A stretch of DNA of 64,000 nt from Hydra vulgaris (Eukaryota; Cnidaria; Hydrozoa; Anthoathecata; Hydridae), in NCBI RefSeq assembly GCF_038396675.1, contig NC_088933.1:42363501-42427500 (forward strand), written 5' to 3'. This document shows, piece by piece, positions 46,801 to 58,760 of this stretch. The position numbers were made by a program, and so were the translations under genes. The stretch's first letter is position 1, and each line of letters opens with the position of its first letter. A model generated the notes under the pieces. It saw nothing but the letters and a program-made list of their open reading frames with translations, ran no database searches and was not told where the DNA came from.

Positions 46801-47428
46801 GATTGCAACTAGCAGAACAACCCCTTACAACCCGACTGGAAATGGGCAAGTTGAAAGATACAATGGAATTATTTGGAAATCAATATTACTCACTCTTAAA
46901 TCTCGAAATCTGCCTATATCATCATGGAAAAGAGTTCTACCTGATGCACTTCATGCTACAAGATCCCTATTATGTACTTCTACTAACTGTAGTCCACATG
47001 AACGTCTTTTCAATTTTCAACGAAGATCATCATCTGGGTCCTCAATTCCTTCATGGCTTGTCAACCCGGGACCTGTACTTATGAGAAGAAACGCGATGCA
47101 AAGTAAATATGAAGGTTCAGTGAATGAGGTTCAACTCATCGAAGCAAATCCTCATTATGCTCATGTGAGATTTCCTAATGGTCATGAGACAACAGTGTCA
47201 ACTAAACAGCTGGCTCCCATTGGAACAACTCCTATAATACAGACATCAAACAACAATTTAGAAGTAACAACCATCGATAACTATCACCTAACCCCTAATG
47301 ATAGTAATGAAACTCCTTTAATCTCCGAAAAGGGACTAGAAGACAAAGTGAATCCTATAGAACAAATGAACACTATGCCTCGTAGATCTTCACGAATTTC
47401 TAAAGCACCAGAAAAACTTAACTTATAA
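43874..47428 (+). CDS. Gag-Pol polyprotein, Ty3-type, 1184 aa
   Basis: One frame from MERFMKPDRLG to KAPEKLNL. Gag-like region about 1-205; two CCHC knuckles beginning at Cys212 (CWFCGNIRHPRTKC and CHKCKKVGHFEKLC); aspartic protease Asp293 in LIDSGGT; RT about 400-640 with YSTLDLRSAYYQIPL and active site FPFIDNITICG (Asp565), where the usual YxDD second Asp is Asn; RNase H from Asp707 (ETDASDFAISA); integrase with the HHCC zinc finger (CHPGVTRLHH...CKECRIC) and catalytic Asp900 (SIDFKGP), Asp958 (HSDRGSSL) and Glu994 (GQVERYNG), a D,D-35-E spacing. It should replicate the element through virus-like particles; there is no envelope gene. Gag and pol are fused without a frameshift site, as in Tf1. 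No defects seen apart from the unusual FIDN, which related animal elements share (Y/FxDN). Confidence 0.95.
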   Translation: MERFMKPDRLGIDPNSTDAEKTYNHWLRTFYNFVSTVDDNSIKLNLLINHIEPNVYEFISECDDFEQATSILESIYLKPKNEIFARHILSTRKQKPSESIDQFLNELKNLSKDCKFTAVSAEQYKSEMIRDAFINGLLSNVIRQRLLENKTLDLSSAFDQARSLDVAQQNSNLYSQPTIPISASIQEIKSSLQNQSMTDNHLAAIVKSKQLCWFCGNIRHPRTKCPAREAICHKCKKVGHFEKLCRSSSVSAAVPKIDDDYFCATISASANSPFRVCHNIIINEKYKAEALIDSGGTNKSFINNKLVALLNLDVIYEQSVIGMASASLSAKSDGYCYVSITLQNKIYNKVKLHLLDNLCIDIILGTDFQELHESITIKYGGKRPPLTFAALTTMKTEPAELFANLTKDCRPIATRSRNYSQRDKEFIKSEIHRLVQAGIIEPSNSPWRAQILVVNEKTKRRMVVDYSETINKYTQLDAYPLPKIETIVSIISKYKIYSTLDLRSAYYQIPLSKKDRPYTAFEADNKLWQYTRMPFGVTNGSACFQRKIDNFVRTYKLTDCFPFIDNITICGNSQKEHDENLLKFRLAAIDAGITFNEEKCVFSTETLDFLGYRISYGSLKPDPQRLAPLIKLPPSDNAKSLQRIVGMFSYYAKWIRKFSDKIRPLNSVTQFPLNQQQISAFETLKNELVQSSMQTIDENIPFTVETDASDFAISATLNQDGRPVAFHSRTLQGSEQYYSSVEKEAQAIVEAINHWRHFLLGRHFILITDQRSVAFMYDYKSSSKIKNDKIMRWRIALSPYSYDIHYRPGQCNSGPDTFTRIRCAAISSESLYDLHAALCHPGVTRLHHFIRSRNLPYSVEDVKQICKECRICKEIKPKYYRPNDVHLIKATQPFERISIDFKGPLPSSTPEQYMLTIVDEYSRFPFAYPVKDMTTQTIINCLADLFSMFGMPSYVHSDRGSSLISSELKHWFLSKGIATSRTTPYNPTGNGQVERYNGIIWKSILLTLKSRNLPISSWKRVLPDALHATRSLLCTSTNCSPHERLFNFQRRSSSGSSIPSWLVNPGPVLMRRNAMQSKYEGSVNEVQLIEANPHYAHVRFPNGHETTVSTKQLAPIGTTPIIQTSNNNLEVTTIDNYHLTPNDSNETPLISEKGLEDKVNPIEQMNTMPRRSSRISKAPEKLNL

Positions 47429-47446
47429 ATACCCCTGAACACTTTT

Positions 47447-47460
47447 AAGAGGAGGGTGAA
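47447..47460 (+). promoter_or_regulatory. Polypurine tract
   Basis: AAGAGGAGGGTGAA directly before the 3' LTR; the usual plus-strand primer position. Confidence 0.8.
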
Positions 47461-47601
47461 TGTTGTGTTAATGCGATTTATGTATACATATATATTTTGT
47501 ATTACGCTATATATATACTTTATGTATTTTGTTATTTTGTTATAGGCTAGTATTATTATAGCTCTTTTGAGCCAACATAATTAATTTGGTTATTCTTTAC
47601 A
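47461..47601 (+). repeat. 3' LTR (141 bp)
   Basis: Same as the 5' LTR apart from one TA unit in the TATATATA run. Confidence 0.95.
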
Positions 47602-47606
47602 GCATG

Positions 47607-49760
47607 CAATATATTTACCAGGTTGAAAATTTGAAGGATTTTTTTTAATCAAATTAACATCATAGACAGTATCATTAGAGATTCTTCGTAAAAACAATTT
47701 CTCTCCATCTGGTACAAAACAGTGATAGCTTCTTGTTCCCGAAACTGTGCGCATCCCTTCATATTGTTTCTGAAGGTTAAAAGTTGTTTCATGGTTATTG
47801 ATATCATCACTTGAAAGATAAAATATGTTAACACCTTTAATATTTTTTTGAGCCTTCTCTTTTTTATAGTACCTCCTATTCCATCACATGGACTTTTGTC
47901 ATGCGACATAGCAAAGAAGTGATGCTTAGCATTTATTTGGTGATCTACAATGTGGTAAATTAAGTTTATCAGACATTTGTAGTTTTTATACTGTGACGAA
48001 GCACCATCACTGAAGTATTCAACTTTATTCACTGTGGGTAGTTTGATTTTGACCATAGGGAGCAACTTTGTGAGAAAGCAATGGACTGCTTATTGGTCAT
48101 GACAAAGATGGTCAGAAATTAAACAATAGCATTCACATTTATGGTGATCTTTTTCATCTTTGTAATAAACAGCAAATGGGTGTAAGGTAGCTTGATCGGG
48201 TTGCCAGTAAAACCCTTGTATAGCATCGTGTACAAGAAAACTATAGTTTTCTGCAAAATCCATCAGAATAATGCAGGTATATTGTTCTAATGTTTGTTTT
48301 GCCACTGATAAGTAGGAAGACTGTGCTTCTTTGATAAAGTAGTGGTGACAAAAGTCATACACAGTTTCAATTAAATTATTAATAAATTCACTAATGCTTG
48401 TTTGGACTGTAATAAGTGCAGTTCGGTCAGTTGACACCCATTGTTTATATGTGATCTGATCATCAAAATCAAAATCATTCTTTTCAAACACATTTTCTAA
48501 GTAAGTCTTCAAATTTATTTTACCAGGGCAGTTGGAACACAGATGAAACATGCAGTTTCGACTATCTATATTACAAACACATACTTTCATTAAATCTTTG
48601 TAATATATTAAATGGCTGTTAGGAAGAGCAGAGCACATCAACTTAGCATTTTGATGGTAAGAACATACACAAACTGAGTGGCTTCCACTACTATCAACAG
48701 CAAGGCACCACTTTGGTTGACAGAACTTGCTGAATCCAACTTTGTGTTCAGGGTATAACTTCTTAAATTCCAGATGAAGTTCTTTTAAACGAACTAATAT
48801 TAAGCGTTTTTGTTTATGAACTTTAACATTATTTATACGCACAGAAACAAAGTCTTTTTTTCCTGGACATTGTCTAGTGTATTCGTCAGATTCATATATC
48901 TCAATGACTCTCTGCTTAACAATATCCTCCAAAGGATGTCCTTTTTTAGCCTCAGGCTTAGCAAGTATTCCTTTTTCATTTTTCAGCTTTCTGCTTTTCT
49001 TAACAAGATGGTCTGAAACTGAAAATGCATTGCAAGTTTTTTTAATTGACCAACTATCAGGGTTATCAACTTTTTCTTCATTCAAACTGGTTTTTACTTT
49101 TTCCTTTATTGCATCTAAAAGTTTGTCTAAATCATTACAAATGCACTTTTGCTTTTTCTCAGATATTATTTCTTTTGGGTCTATATCCAATGCTGATGCT
49201 ACTAGGTTTGTCATACTTGTTTCCAGTTTTTTAACTTTTTGCTTTCCATATTCCAGTTTGTCACGTTTACTTACATTTTTTAGAGGAGATATTTCCAGTA
49301 AAGAAGCACTCTTATTTAAAACTGTCTTGTTTAGGTCTGAAGAACTAAACTCCTCATCATCAACATCTTTGTCTTCATCTTCTTGACTAAATTTTCCTGT
49401 AATTTGTTCAAGTTTGAATTCATTCAAACTGTTAGTGCAAAGTTTTTGACCAGGTTTGATCTTAAGTTGACTTGCTGTTAAAATAACAAATTTACACAAT
49501 CTCTTAATAATTTTTTTTGTGTGGACTTTAAACGAATCACAGCAGTATTTTTGAAGCGCTTCATATCTAGAAATATAGGCTTTTTCATGGTGAAAACATA
49601 TCTCCTCATTTAGTTCAAAAGTGTGTCTAATTCTTTGAATTAAAACTTCAACATCTGTGTTCACAATATCTTTTAGCTTTATTCTTCCAATCATTCTACA
49701 AGAATACGTTTTGTTGCAATCTTCATTATAAACTTTCCCCACGCAACATTTCTCTGTCAT
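47607..49760 (-). pseudogene. Long-TIR family transposase (element B)
   Basis: Main frame 49760-48090 (556 aa): MTEKCCVGKVYNED start, a lysine-rich middle, CPGKKDFVSVRIN, VGFSKFCQPKWCLAVDSSGS with SVCVCSYHQNAKLM, CMFHLCSNCPGK, then ILMDFAENYSFLVHDAIQGF. A TAA (48090-48092) precedes continuation AVHCFLTKLLPMVKIKLPTV, VEYFSDGASSQYKNYKC, HHFFAMSHDKSPCDGIGGTI. A frameshift then leads to NIFYLSSDDINNHETTFNLQ, RTVSGTRSYHCFVPDG and PGKYIAC, where the LTR element is inserted. DFAENY, SDGASSQYKN and DGIGG are invariant-looking acidic blocks and are candidates for a DDE/DDD active site, flanked by Cys-rich putative zinc fingers. I do not know an established superfamily name. The single stop and one shift suggest recent death. 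Confidence 0.75.
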
Positions 49761-50011
49761 TTTTTTATTTTTATTACTAATCTAAAAAGTTTAAAAAAGA
49801 CATAAACATATTAAATCTCAAAGAAACTAACAAATATCAGACACTGATTATGACACTGATTATTTCATTATTATTAGTACAAATTAAGACATTATTTCAT
49901 TAAAAAGAAAACTTAATATATTCATTCACAGATAAATAAAAAATATACTACTGTCATCCCTATGACTAATTATTAGACTATGACCTAAGGCTAGCTCATA
50001 GTCTAATAACA

Positions 50012-50735
50012 TTCTCCTTTTAAAAATATCATCACTCTCAAAAGGCTACAATCATGTCGTAAGATAGAGTATAGGTCTTTAAATTTTTTTGGTGATTGTC
50101 TATATATAGAACCTCAACATTAAAAAGTTTCATAATTTATTTCGACTGTTTACGCTCTTTTCTATGCCAGCAAAGTCAATGTAATTTATCATAATTTTAA
50201 AAAAAGTGATTTTTTAATAGTCTGCTGCATGTGCTAAATTAAATTTTAATGCATTTTGATTATTCTAACAAGTGGTGACCCTAAGTACACAAAGGTAACA
50301 AAAAAATCCACTTTCTTTAAGTAAGTATTAAACTGTAACACGTTAAAGTTCGAAAAAATATTTATAATGTTGCAATATTTAGCAACTTTAAGGTACAATA
50401 ACTCAAAAACTGTAAAGAATCAGTCAAAAACAACTGCAATAATAGATTATTTAGGTGAAAAACTATTACCCTCCAAAATTTCAGGTGATCACCATCTTTA
50501 TTTAAAAAGTTATGGTTTGTCAAAAATCGAAAAAAAACTGCTGTAAGCTCCTGATACACAAATTTTTCAGATTTTGGTCATTTTTAATTCAATCATAACT
50601 TTTGAACAAATTGGTCAATCAAGCTGAAATTTTCTGGATTGTATTTTTTTCATAAGATCTGTGTATGGTCAAAATTTAAAGCAAATCTGAGGTGGTACCC
50701 TGGGAGCCTTTAGGTGATTTGATATGGAATAACCC
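50012..50735 (-). repeat. Right TIR of element B
   Basis: Inverse of the left TIR. A 14-bp palindrome (TTATTAGACTATGA and its inverse) lies just inside it near 49970-50009. Confidence 0.92.
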
Positions 50736-51106
50736 ATCTGATAATATTTAGGGGTTGCTATAAATTTTGACTTTTTGAACACTATGATAAAAAATCAAAA
50801 CATTTAAGTTTTCACTATTATTTAATATCAAATTTAAAAAATTAAAGAAACTAACAATTTAAATCAGGTAAATATGAATGCTTGCAAAGTATCTAATGAA
50901 TATAGATCATCTGATCAATCTTCATTAAAGTGTTTCAATGTTTCGTAATTTTTAAACAAAAATGTAATATCAAGCAAGAATATTGTGAATATAATGAAAA
51001 ATGTTTATTAATCAACAATTTTGTCATCTTTCGCCAACATGGCTGCCTTGGATGAAATAGGGTATAGCTGGAGGTGACATTGAACAAATTAAAGTAGGAA
51101 CTGATT

Positions 51107-53270
51107 TTATTCTTCATCCTTTGTAATCGATTCGTTGTACTGTCTAATTAATGCAATTCCACGTTCTGCGCTGTCATTAAAAACTTTCATACTTTGAACT
51201 CTCTCTGCCAACTTTTGATATGATTCATTGTCTTCCCAATATTTAGGATCTTTTGAAATGAAGTTTTTGGCCTCTTCTCTACCTGCTCTGCTCAACAACT
51301 TGAATAAACTATAGGTTCTCATAGTCACAAATGTATCTAGTCTGTTGAAGTCGGTATTCTTGAAATCTACTCTCTTCAGTGCCAGAGTGTTTTGGGCAGT
51401 TAGAGTTTAACTACCATGGCCCTCTTCACATCCAGATCAACCTGACTATCAAAAAATGCCAGATCTATAAGATGTTCTGAGAAGAACCAAAGGTGTCGAG
51501 AAAATACAGTAAACGCTGCAACGGCGATTGTGCAGTTGGATACTTTTGGAACTGTTTCAGCATTTGAGCATCATTAAACGGAGCATTTGCAGCCAGAGGA
51601 GCTTCGTTCTAAAAACGTCCATAAATTAATGCCACAAGTAATGCAAGCTCTACTAGATCTTTTTTTTCTTGAACAGTCAGAGTAGGCTGATCTTGAAATA
51701 GTACCATTTTCAGAGCATAGATGGCCTTTGACATCCATTGAGCATGATGCATTGCTCCTGGAGCACGAAATGTTATCTCAGTACCAACAGAGTCTCCCCC
51801 AAGGAAGATCAGACATGACCAAAGTAGTTCAAGATAAACCTCCCTAGGTTGCTTTTCGTCGATGGCTTTGGTGTAGTATGCTACCATTTCCTTTTGAAGG
51901 ACTTCCATATCATAAATATGATATGGAAGTCCTTCCATATAATAAAGAGCTCATCTTTAGCTGGAGAGAATCTCGCTTGCTGAATATATGGCCACTTCAT
52001 TTGAAACTGTTTGAACGAGCCAACCTCAGGTCCCCCTGTTCCACCAAACTGAGCTGTAAAGACATTGCTCAGAACAACCTCCAGAACATGGTGGCAGCAA
52101 CCAATACTTACAAGCTCACGACCAACTGCTTCCTCGATTAGAACACATGCTCCTTTGTGAATACCTGTGTTAGATGATGTTGTGTCAAAAACTAAACCCT
52201 GAATTTTCCAATCATCCAAGATCTTTAAGCAAGCTGCTGCTTGTTCCACTCCTATTCCTCCTTCAATTTTTGGAACCGCTAGCAATTTCTCCAAACCATT
52301 TTTCCAGTTACAATCACTGCAACGCGGTTCACAGTTTCTTTCGAATCAGTAATATCTGGAAGCAGTTTCTCATCCCAGTTTAGAAGCAATGGAAATTCAA
52401 TGGAAAAGTTGTCATTCTGAGTAATGTGTTTACGAGTAGACATTTGAGATCTCCTGATTGTACTTTGAGACAGACTTAAATCTGCAAGAGGATGTCCTAG
52501 TGCTTTAACCACTGAAGCAATAACAAACATAGCTTTGCGATCTGGAAGGTTAACTCTGTCTAAAGCTCCAGCAACTTCTGCGCTTGACACAATACTTTTC
52601 AGACGCTTTGGCTTTGGTGTAGAAGAAAAAGATTGCAATGCAGAAGACAGAATCTCAAAACTCGGGTCATCATCGCTGTCTTGACTGTCTTCTGAGCTGC
52701 TGATGTTTGCTGAGACAGGAACACTGGAGTGTTGCTGTTTTGATAACCTTGCATCAAATGCTTGATCTCGAGCTCTCTTTTTGGCTTCCTTTGCCAGTAG
52801 GTTCATATCAACTCCAGCCATGCTGCAGCTGGTAACATTTTCTCGCTGCATTGCAAGAAATTGCCTATCTTCAGCAATGGTTATTGTCTCCATTGCGGTT
52901 TTAGTTGCCAAGTTAAAAAGCTTATAAAGTGTGTTCTTTAATTCTACAGCTTTCTAGGTCTGTAGCTCAATTCTTTTTTAGAAGCTGATAGGAATCGTAT
53001 AATTTCCGAAGTTTTCTTTCACCAGAATCAATTCTTTGTGTTGGGATTCTTGCCTTATTCCACACAACAATCATCTCTTAAATTGTATGATGAATGATGA
53101 ATGCTCTCCTTTATTGTGAGATGCTCTTCCAGATGATGAAAGAGGAGACAACGGAGGACATCTCCATTTGTTGCCAATCTTGATGATGAGAACTGCTTAG
53201 ATGCCTTCCCAATGAGCCATACCTCTGCAGAGCTTCTTGTAGTAACTGCCATAAGTGGTGATGAATCTGT
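51107..53270 (-). pseudogene. Transposon D transposase, fragmented
   Basis: From the 5' side: SSAEVWLIGKASKQFSSSRL, NKARIPTQRIDSGERKLRKL (53270-52960); MATKTAMETITIAEDRQFL, DRVNLPDRKAMFVIASVVKA then LGHPLADLSLSQSTIRR (52911-52279); GLVFDTTSSNTGIHKGACVL, GRELVSIGCCHHVLEVVLSN (to 51881); FRAPGAMHHAQWMSKAIYAL (51938-51609); SLFKLLSRAGREEAKNFISK (51328-51107). FDTTSSNTG holds a likely catalytic Asp, and CCHHVLE fits the C/D-x-x-H motif found after the second Asp in hAT, P, MULE and Kolobok-like transposases. The family is multi-copy in invertebrates, but I cannot assign a superfamily. Several shifts, one at a palindrome (51896-51935). Confidence 0.65.
51896..51935. repeat. 19-bp perfect palindrome in the D transposase
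   Basis: GAAGGACTTCCATATCATA, spacer AA, then the exact reverse complement. Coincides with a change of reading frame. Confidence 0.95.
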
Positions 53271-53695
53271 TGATATAAGAATATTAAGTATAAGAAAATA
53301 AAAATATTTGTTACTGGAAATAAAAAAAAAAATCATTATAAATTGTTTATTGAAATACTGCAGACATGTGCCTATTACAAATTGGGCACCAAATTATAGA
53401 CAACTAAAAAATATTAGATATATAAGTGAATTCATATAGCATCTGCTTTTCAGCAAGCATTAATTTATTTACCAGTGTTAAGATAGATGTTATGCAAAAA
53501 TTACACAAAAACTTGTATAAATTCTTAAAAATTGAGTATTGTCAAAAAAATGATGAAATCAAAGCGGCCTTTAAAACTGTTCAGATTGGTCCAATTTTTT
53601 GTATGGTTATTCTCTAAGCATAGTTGAACAAAATTAAGCTTGTGGAGATAATGTAGACATATTTTGAATTTTTACCACAAAAATCTGGACCACCC

Positions 53696-55403
<1,708 letters not shown>

Positions 55404-55453
55404 CACTCTATATCTGACCACGCAATATTATATGCATGGTCAGATATAGAGTG
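55404..55453. repeat. 17-bp palindrome, 16-bp loop
   Basis: CACTCTATATCTGACCA and its exact inverse TGGTCAGATATAGAGTG. Confidence 0.95.
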
Positions 55454-55483
55454 TGATCACACCCGCTTCCCCACCAAGCCTGT

Positions 55484-55488
55484 ATATA

Positions 55489-55541
<53 letters not shown>
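55484..55541. repeat. (TA)n microsatellite
   Basis: About 29 TA units with one TATG break. Confidence 0.95.
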
Positions 55542-55545
<4 letters not shown>

Positions 55546-55574
55546 CATATTACATCTAGTTATATACTTGTATG

Positions 55575-55802
55575 TTTTTTTTGTTTTTTTTTGTAATTCA
55601 CCTCCCCAAGGCCAAGAAGGCCACTACAGATAAGGAGGCTACTTGTGGTTATAACCCTCTCTCAACTCTATAACTCCAAAACACGAACAAGGCCGCTGCG
55701 CGGAGAAACAAGTTGAGCGCGGTACTACCAGGGACGTGGTGGGAATCGAACTCGGAACCTCTTGCTTATGAAGCGAGCGCTCTACCACTACACCACTACC
55801 GC
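55575..55802 (-). mobile_element. tRNA-derived SINE, full length (copy 1)
   Basis: Minus strand: tRNA-like head from 55802 (GCGGTAGTGGTGTAGTGGTA) with an A box in TGGTGTAGTGGTAGAGCG and a B box in GGTTCCGAGTTCGATTCC (55759-55742), and an anticodon-loop-like CTTCATAAG; then a body with CGCGCAGCGGCC and GGTTATAACCAC; tail of A-rich sequence (T-rich on the plus strand, 55575-55592). Length about 228 bp. RNA polymerase III would transcribe it from the internal boxes. Reference copy for the truncated ones. Confidence 0.9.
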
Positions 55803-56929
55803 ATGTAATGGAATTGTTTGCCCTACTATTGAATTAGAACAATCTGAGCAATTGTGCATCTTCATTCAACTTGCTGAGCATCTGCTGTCCATGATATGTG
55901 GCGGCCTAAAGTCTATAGGGCAAGCCTTCCCGGGAAGTTGCAGTTTTTTGTCTTTTACGTCCATGCATGAGTATTCTATTTTAGACAACTTGGTCACGGC
56001 TGTTTGCAAGTTTTATATATGCTGTTTTATTAGTTTTATAAGTTTTGCTAAAAAAAGTTCCAAAACAAAGAAAGCAAAACTAACAAAATACGAAGTTAAA
56101 ATAAACTTAATTAGAAGATGAAAAAAAAAGGAAAATTAATAATTTAAGTAGTGTTTCTTTAGAGTGGTTGTTATTTTCAGCAATAATTCATAAATTTGTT
56201 TTAATTTATTAAAATTATTTCATAAATAATTCAAAAAAATAAGCAAAAAAAAATTAAAAAAAACAGATCTTAGTTGACATTAAAAAGAATGATTTTTCTA
56301 TATTTTATTTGTTTTTTTTTTAAACGCAAAATTTTAAGTTGCTATCTGTTTGTAAAATATTTTTGTATAATTTTAAGGTAACAAGTATATATTATTCCTA
56401 TAAGAAAACATCTATGTAATGCATGCGAATCATAAATAACTACTATATAAGAATCATGTATAACTTTTTGTATTATGCAATTATATTTATTTGTTTCTTG
56501 AAATACGCATGTTTAGCTTAATTGGATAAGACGTTAACTTCATACACAAAATGTTCATGGTTTCCTTACAACTGTCTAATTTTTTTGTTTTTCTTTTAAA
56601 TAACGCTTTAAATAATGTAAAGTGCACACACATATATACATAGTTTTTAAGCCTAAATTAGGTCATGCCATCTACATATAGCTTTAATTTTTTCATATTA
56701 CCGATCTTTTCCTTTACGGTTTTTATCTGCAAATTTTTAGCTGAGACATTTCCTTTAACAATCAGCTTGTTCAAAAAAAAAAAAATTTTTTTTGGTAAAG
56801 GTGGGTGTACAGAGGCTTGTAGGGTGGGAGTACAACTTTAGCTGATAAAAAATTCTGTTGGACTATATTAGGCCTAAATATACATATATAGCCTTTTACA
56901 TTTATTTACTTTATAAGGAGCCTCAAATT
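55803..56929. other. No gene; tRNA-like remnant at 56507-56580
   Basis: AT-rich. GCATGTTTAGCTTAATTGGA followed by TAAGACGTTAACTTCATAC and GTTTCCTTACAACTG resembles a decayed tRNA or SINE head (D-arm, anticodon arm and damaged T-arm). Confidence 0.35.
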
Positions 56930-58330
56930 GTTAGATGAGCTTGGTGCCGAGATCAAAAAGAAAGGCTTAGCAGAAGTGTTTTATATACTTGGCTGATGCC
57001 AAAACAGAGAAAATTGTTTAAAGGAAAGAAATATGTCTACACAGTTTCAGTCAAGTTGATACAAGCCCAAAATGGTGTTTATTCATGTCACTTGGATGAT
57101 CCAATTTGTATATTAACTATAAGGAATGTAGAAACAGTTTGTTCTTTAGGCTCCTTCTTGTTTAGGGTGTGTGGTTTATAAGTCAAGACAATAAAGCTTG
57201 AATTCTGATTGAAATTACCACTGCTATTAATGCATATAGAACATCCAGTTTTACTTCCTGATCATGATTGGGCCATTGCTGCAAAGCAATGGCCCAATCA
57301 TGATCTCTTTACACAGGCATTGCAATCAAACCAGATGGGCTTGGAAAATCTGACGCAGTTTCCTATTTTAGGCCCACTTATGTTGCTGTTTAATCTGGAA
57401 AACATTCATCATCAACAGCTTAAGGACTTAACCCCAACCCTGACATTGACAAGACATAGGGAATTAATTATCTGCATTGCAAATTATATTTAAGGTAACA
57501 CAGTGGATTTTCATTTGAAGAAGCAGAATATTAATTTTGCTGGTAAGATCTGTGCCTCGATTTTTTCAAGCTTGATGATTGATCAGTTTCCAGCGGTGGT
57601 TGAGTATATCGATCCAGACGGCAGGACAGAGCTCAATTCTCGTTATCTTTTATTGAAGGATCAGGAATGATTTGCTTCTCATGTGCGCTTCAACCAATAT
57701 TTCACCTAAATTGTGAAATGTGAGGATCCTTAATGTTGTTTTTTTAAAAAGGAGCTCTTATTTCCATGTTACTCCTTGTCAATTTCTGCCTCCACCTATT
57801 CCAATCTTCCAGTTAGAAGATGGCATGAAAACTGCTGCTGTTTCAGACATCACCAGCAAGAATCGTTTTCCTTCTGTATTTTTTCTTATCACCTCCAATA
57901 TTCAGAGCACCATTCGTCAATCATTGAAATCATTCAAACTTCCTCCTTATGATCTGTTTTGTCCCTCTGTGTAGTCAAGTTTGTCTCAGAGAATCTGTAA
58001 GCAGTGTAACTTCTAGTTTGCCTCCCAAGTCATGTTAAAAAGGCATGTCAGCATTAGTCATAATTTTATTAACCAAATGACTATTAACCTTTTGTGAGTT
58101 AGACCACGTTGCCGCCAAGTGCAAAACAGAGTTAATGATTGTAATTGCGATAGAAGAAAATAAAACCTTTGTTGAATGATTTGATGAGCACAAAAACAAG
58201 GGCCTTAATATTCCAAATGATGCAACTATTTCAGACGAATCAGACTGCCATATTTCAATCATATTAAGTGACAATTAATTAACAAGTCCTTGGATGGATG
58301 AAGAGTGAGGCATGTTCCCATGGCACACTT
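56930..58330 (+). pseudogene. Unidentified decayed coding region
   Basis: Successive frames look protein-like: MPKQRKLFKGKKYVYTVSVK (56996), LPDHDWAIAAKQ and LENLTQFPILGPLMLLF (57209-57490), VDFHLKKQNINFAGKICASI and VEYIDPDGRTELNSRYLL (57495-57670), DITSKNRFPSVFFL and SFKLPPYDLFCPSV (57720-57974), then ICKQCNF..ASQVMLKRHVS (a C2H2-like finger near 57990-58050). Probably the remnant of one mobile-element gene, broken by stops, frameshifts and a palindrome at 57260-57305. No family recognised. Confidence 0.35.
57260..57305. repeat. 21-bp perfect palindrome
   Basis: GATCATGATTGGGCCATTGCT, spacer GCAA, then its exact inverse. Lies inside the decayed coding region. Confidence 0.95.
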
Positions 58331-58760
58331 TGATTAAATTTAATATATAGAATAAGAGTAATATAAGAGAATTTTTTTTTTTCAAGGAGGCCTACAAGAA
58401 GACACTACTGAAACGTACAAGAAGACACTACTTAAACGTACTGAAATGAATATTCAAACAGAGTAAAAAGAAAATCATGTGAAAAATTTCTATAAGAATG
58501 CTTAAATTAAGGATGAGTTTTGTTTAAAAAAAAAGGAGGGGGTTGGGTCCCAACTTTATGATATCTATTTTAGGGTATAGAAAAAAAGTACAACTGGTGA
58601 CAAAGGGGTTGGGAATCAAAATTTGTCTAAAAAATTATGGCGCCCTTTATGGATGGCCCCCAACAACAGCAACAGCGCATTCAAATTCTTCTATTAATAA
58701 CCATGCTTTTATTATTAAAAAAAAAGAAAAAGAAATCCAATGGATCATTGGTATTCCAAC

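Larger units (their letters stand above)
43694..47601 (+). mobile_element. Ty3-type LTR retrotransposon, intact and young
   Basis: 5-bp target duplication GCATG at 43689-43693 and 47602-47606. LTRs of 143 bp and 141 bp begin TGTTGTG and end TTTACA and differ by one TA dinucleotide in the aligned text. A single uninterrupted gag-pol frame fills the interior. The element sits in the transposase gene of element B, near the YIAC codons. Near-identical LTRs and an open frame imply a recent insertion. Confidence 0.95.
42719..50735 (-). mobile_element. Long-TIR transposon B (740-bp TIRs)
   Basis: ATCT at 42715-42718 and 50736-50739 is a 4-bp target duplication. Outer ends are GGGTTATTCCATATCAAAT, followed by inverted arms of about 745 bp (42719-43463) and 724 bp (50012-50735) with few differences. 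The core contains a minus-strand transposase, interrupted by the LTR retrotransposon at 43694-47601. Without that insertion the element is 4.1 kb. TIRs of this length are rare in animal DNA transposons. Confidence 0.92.

Noticed and set aside
48810-49386. Plus-strand open frames opposite the element B transposase
   Set aside because: Shadows of the minus-strand gene; Ser/Phe-rich without motifs.
48090-49760. Host zinc-finger gene reading of the 556-residue protein
   Set aside because: It lies between long TIRs with a target duplication, and its C-terminal part matches the protein of element A, so it is a transposon gene.
55738-55802. Functional tRNA gene
   Set aside because: The tRNA-like segment is the head of a SINE with a body and A-rich tail, and the same body occurs twice more without the head.
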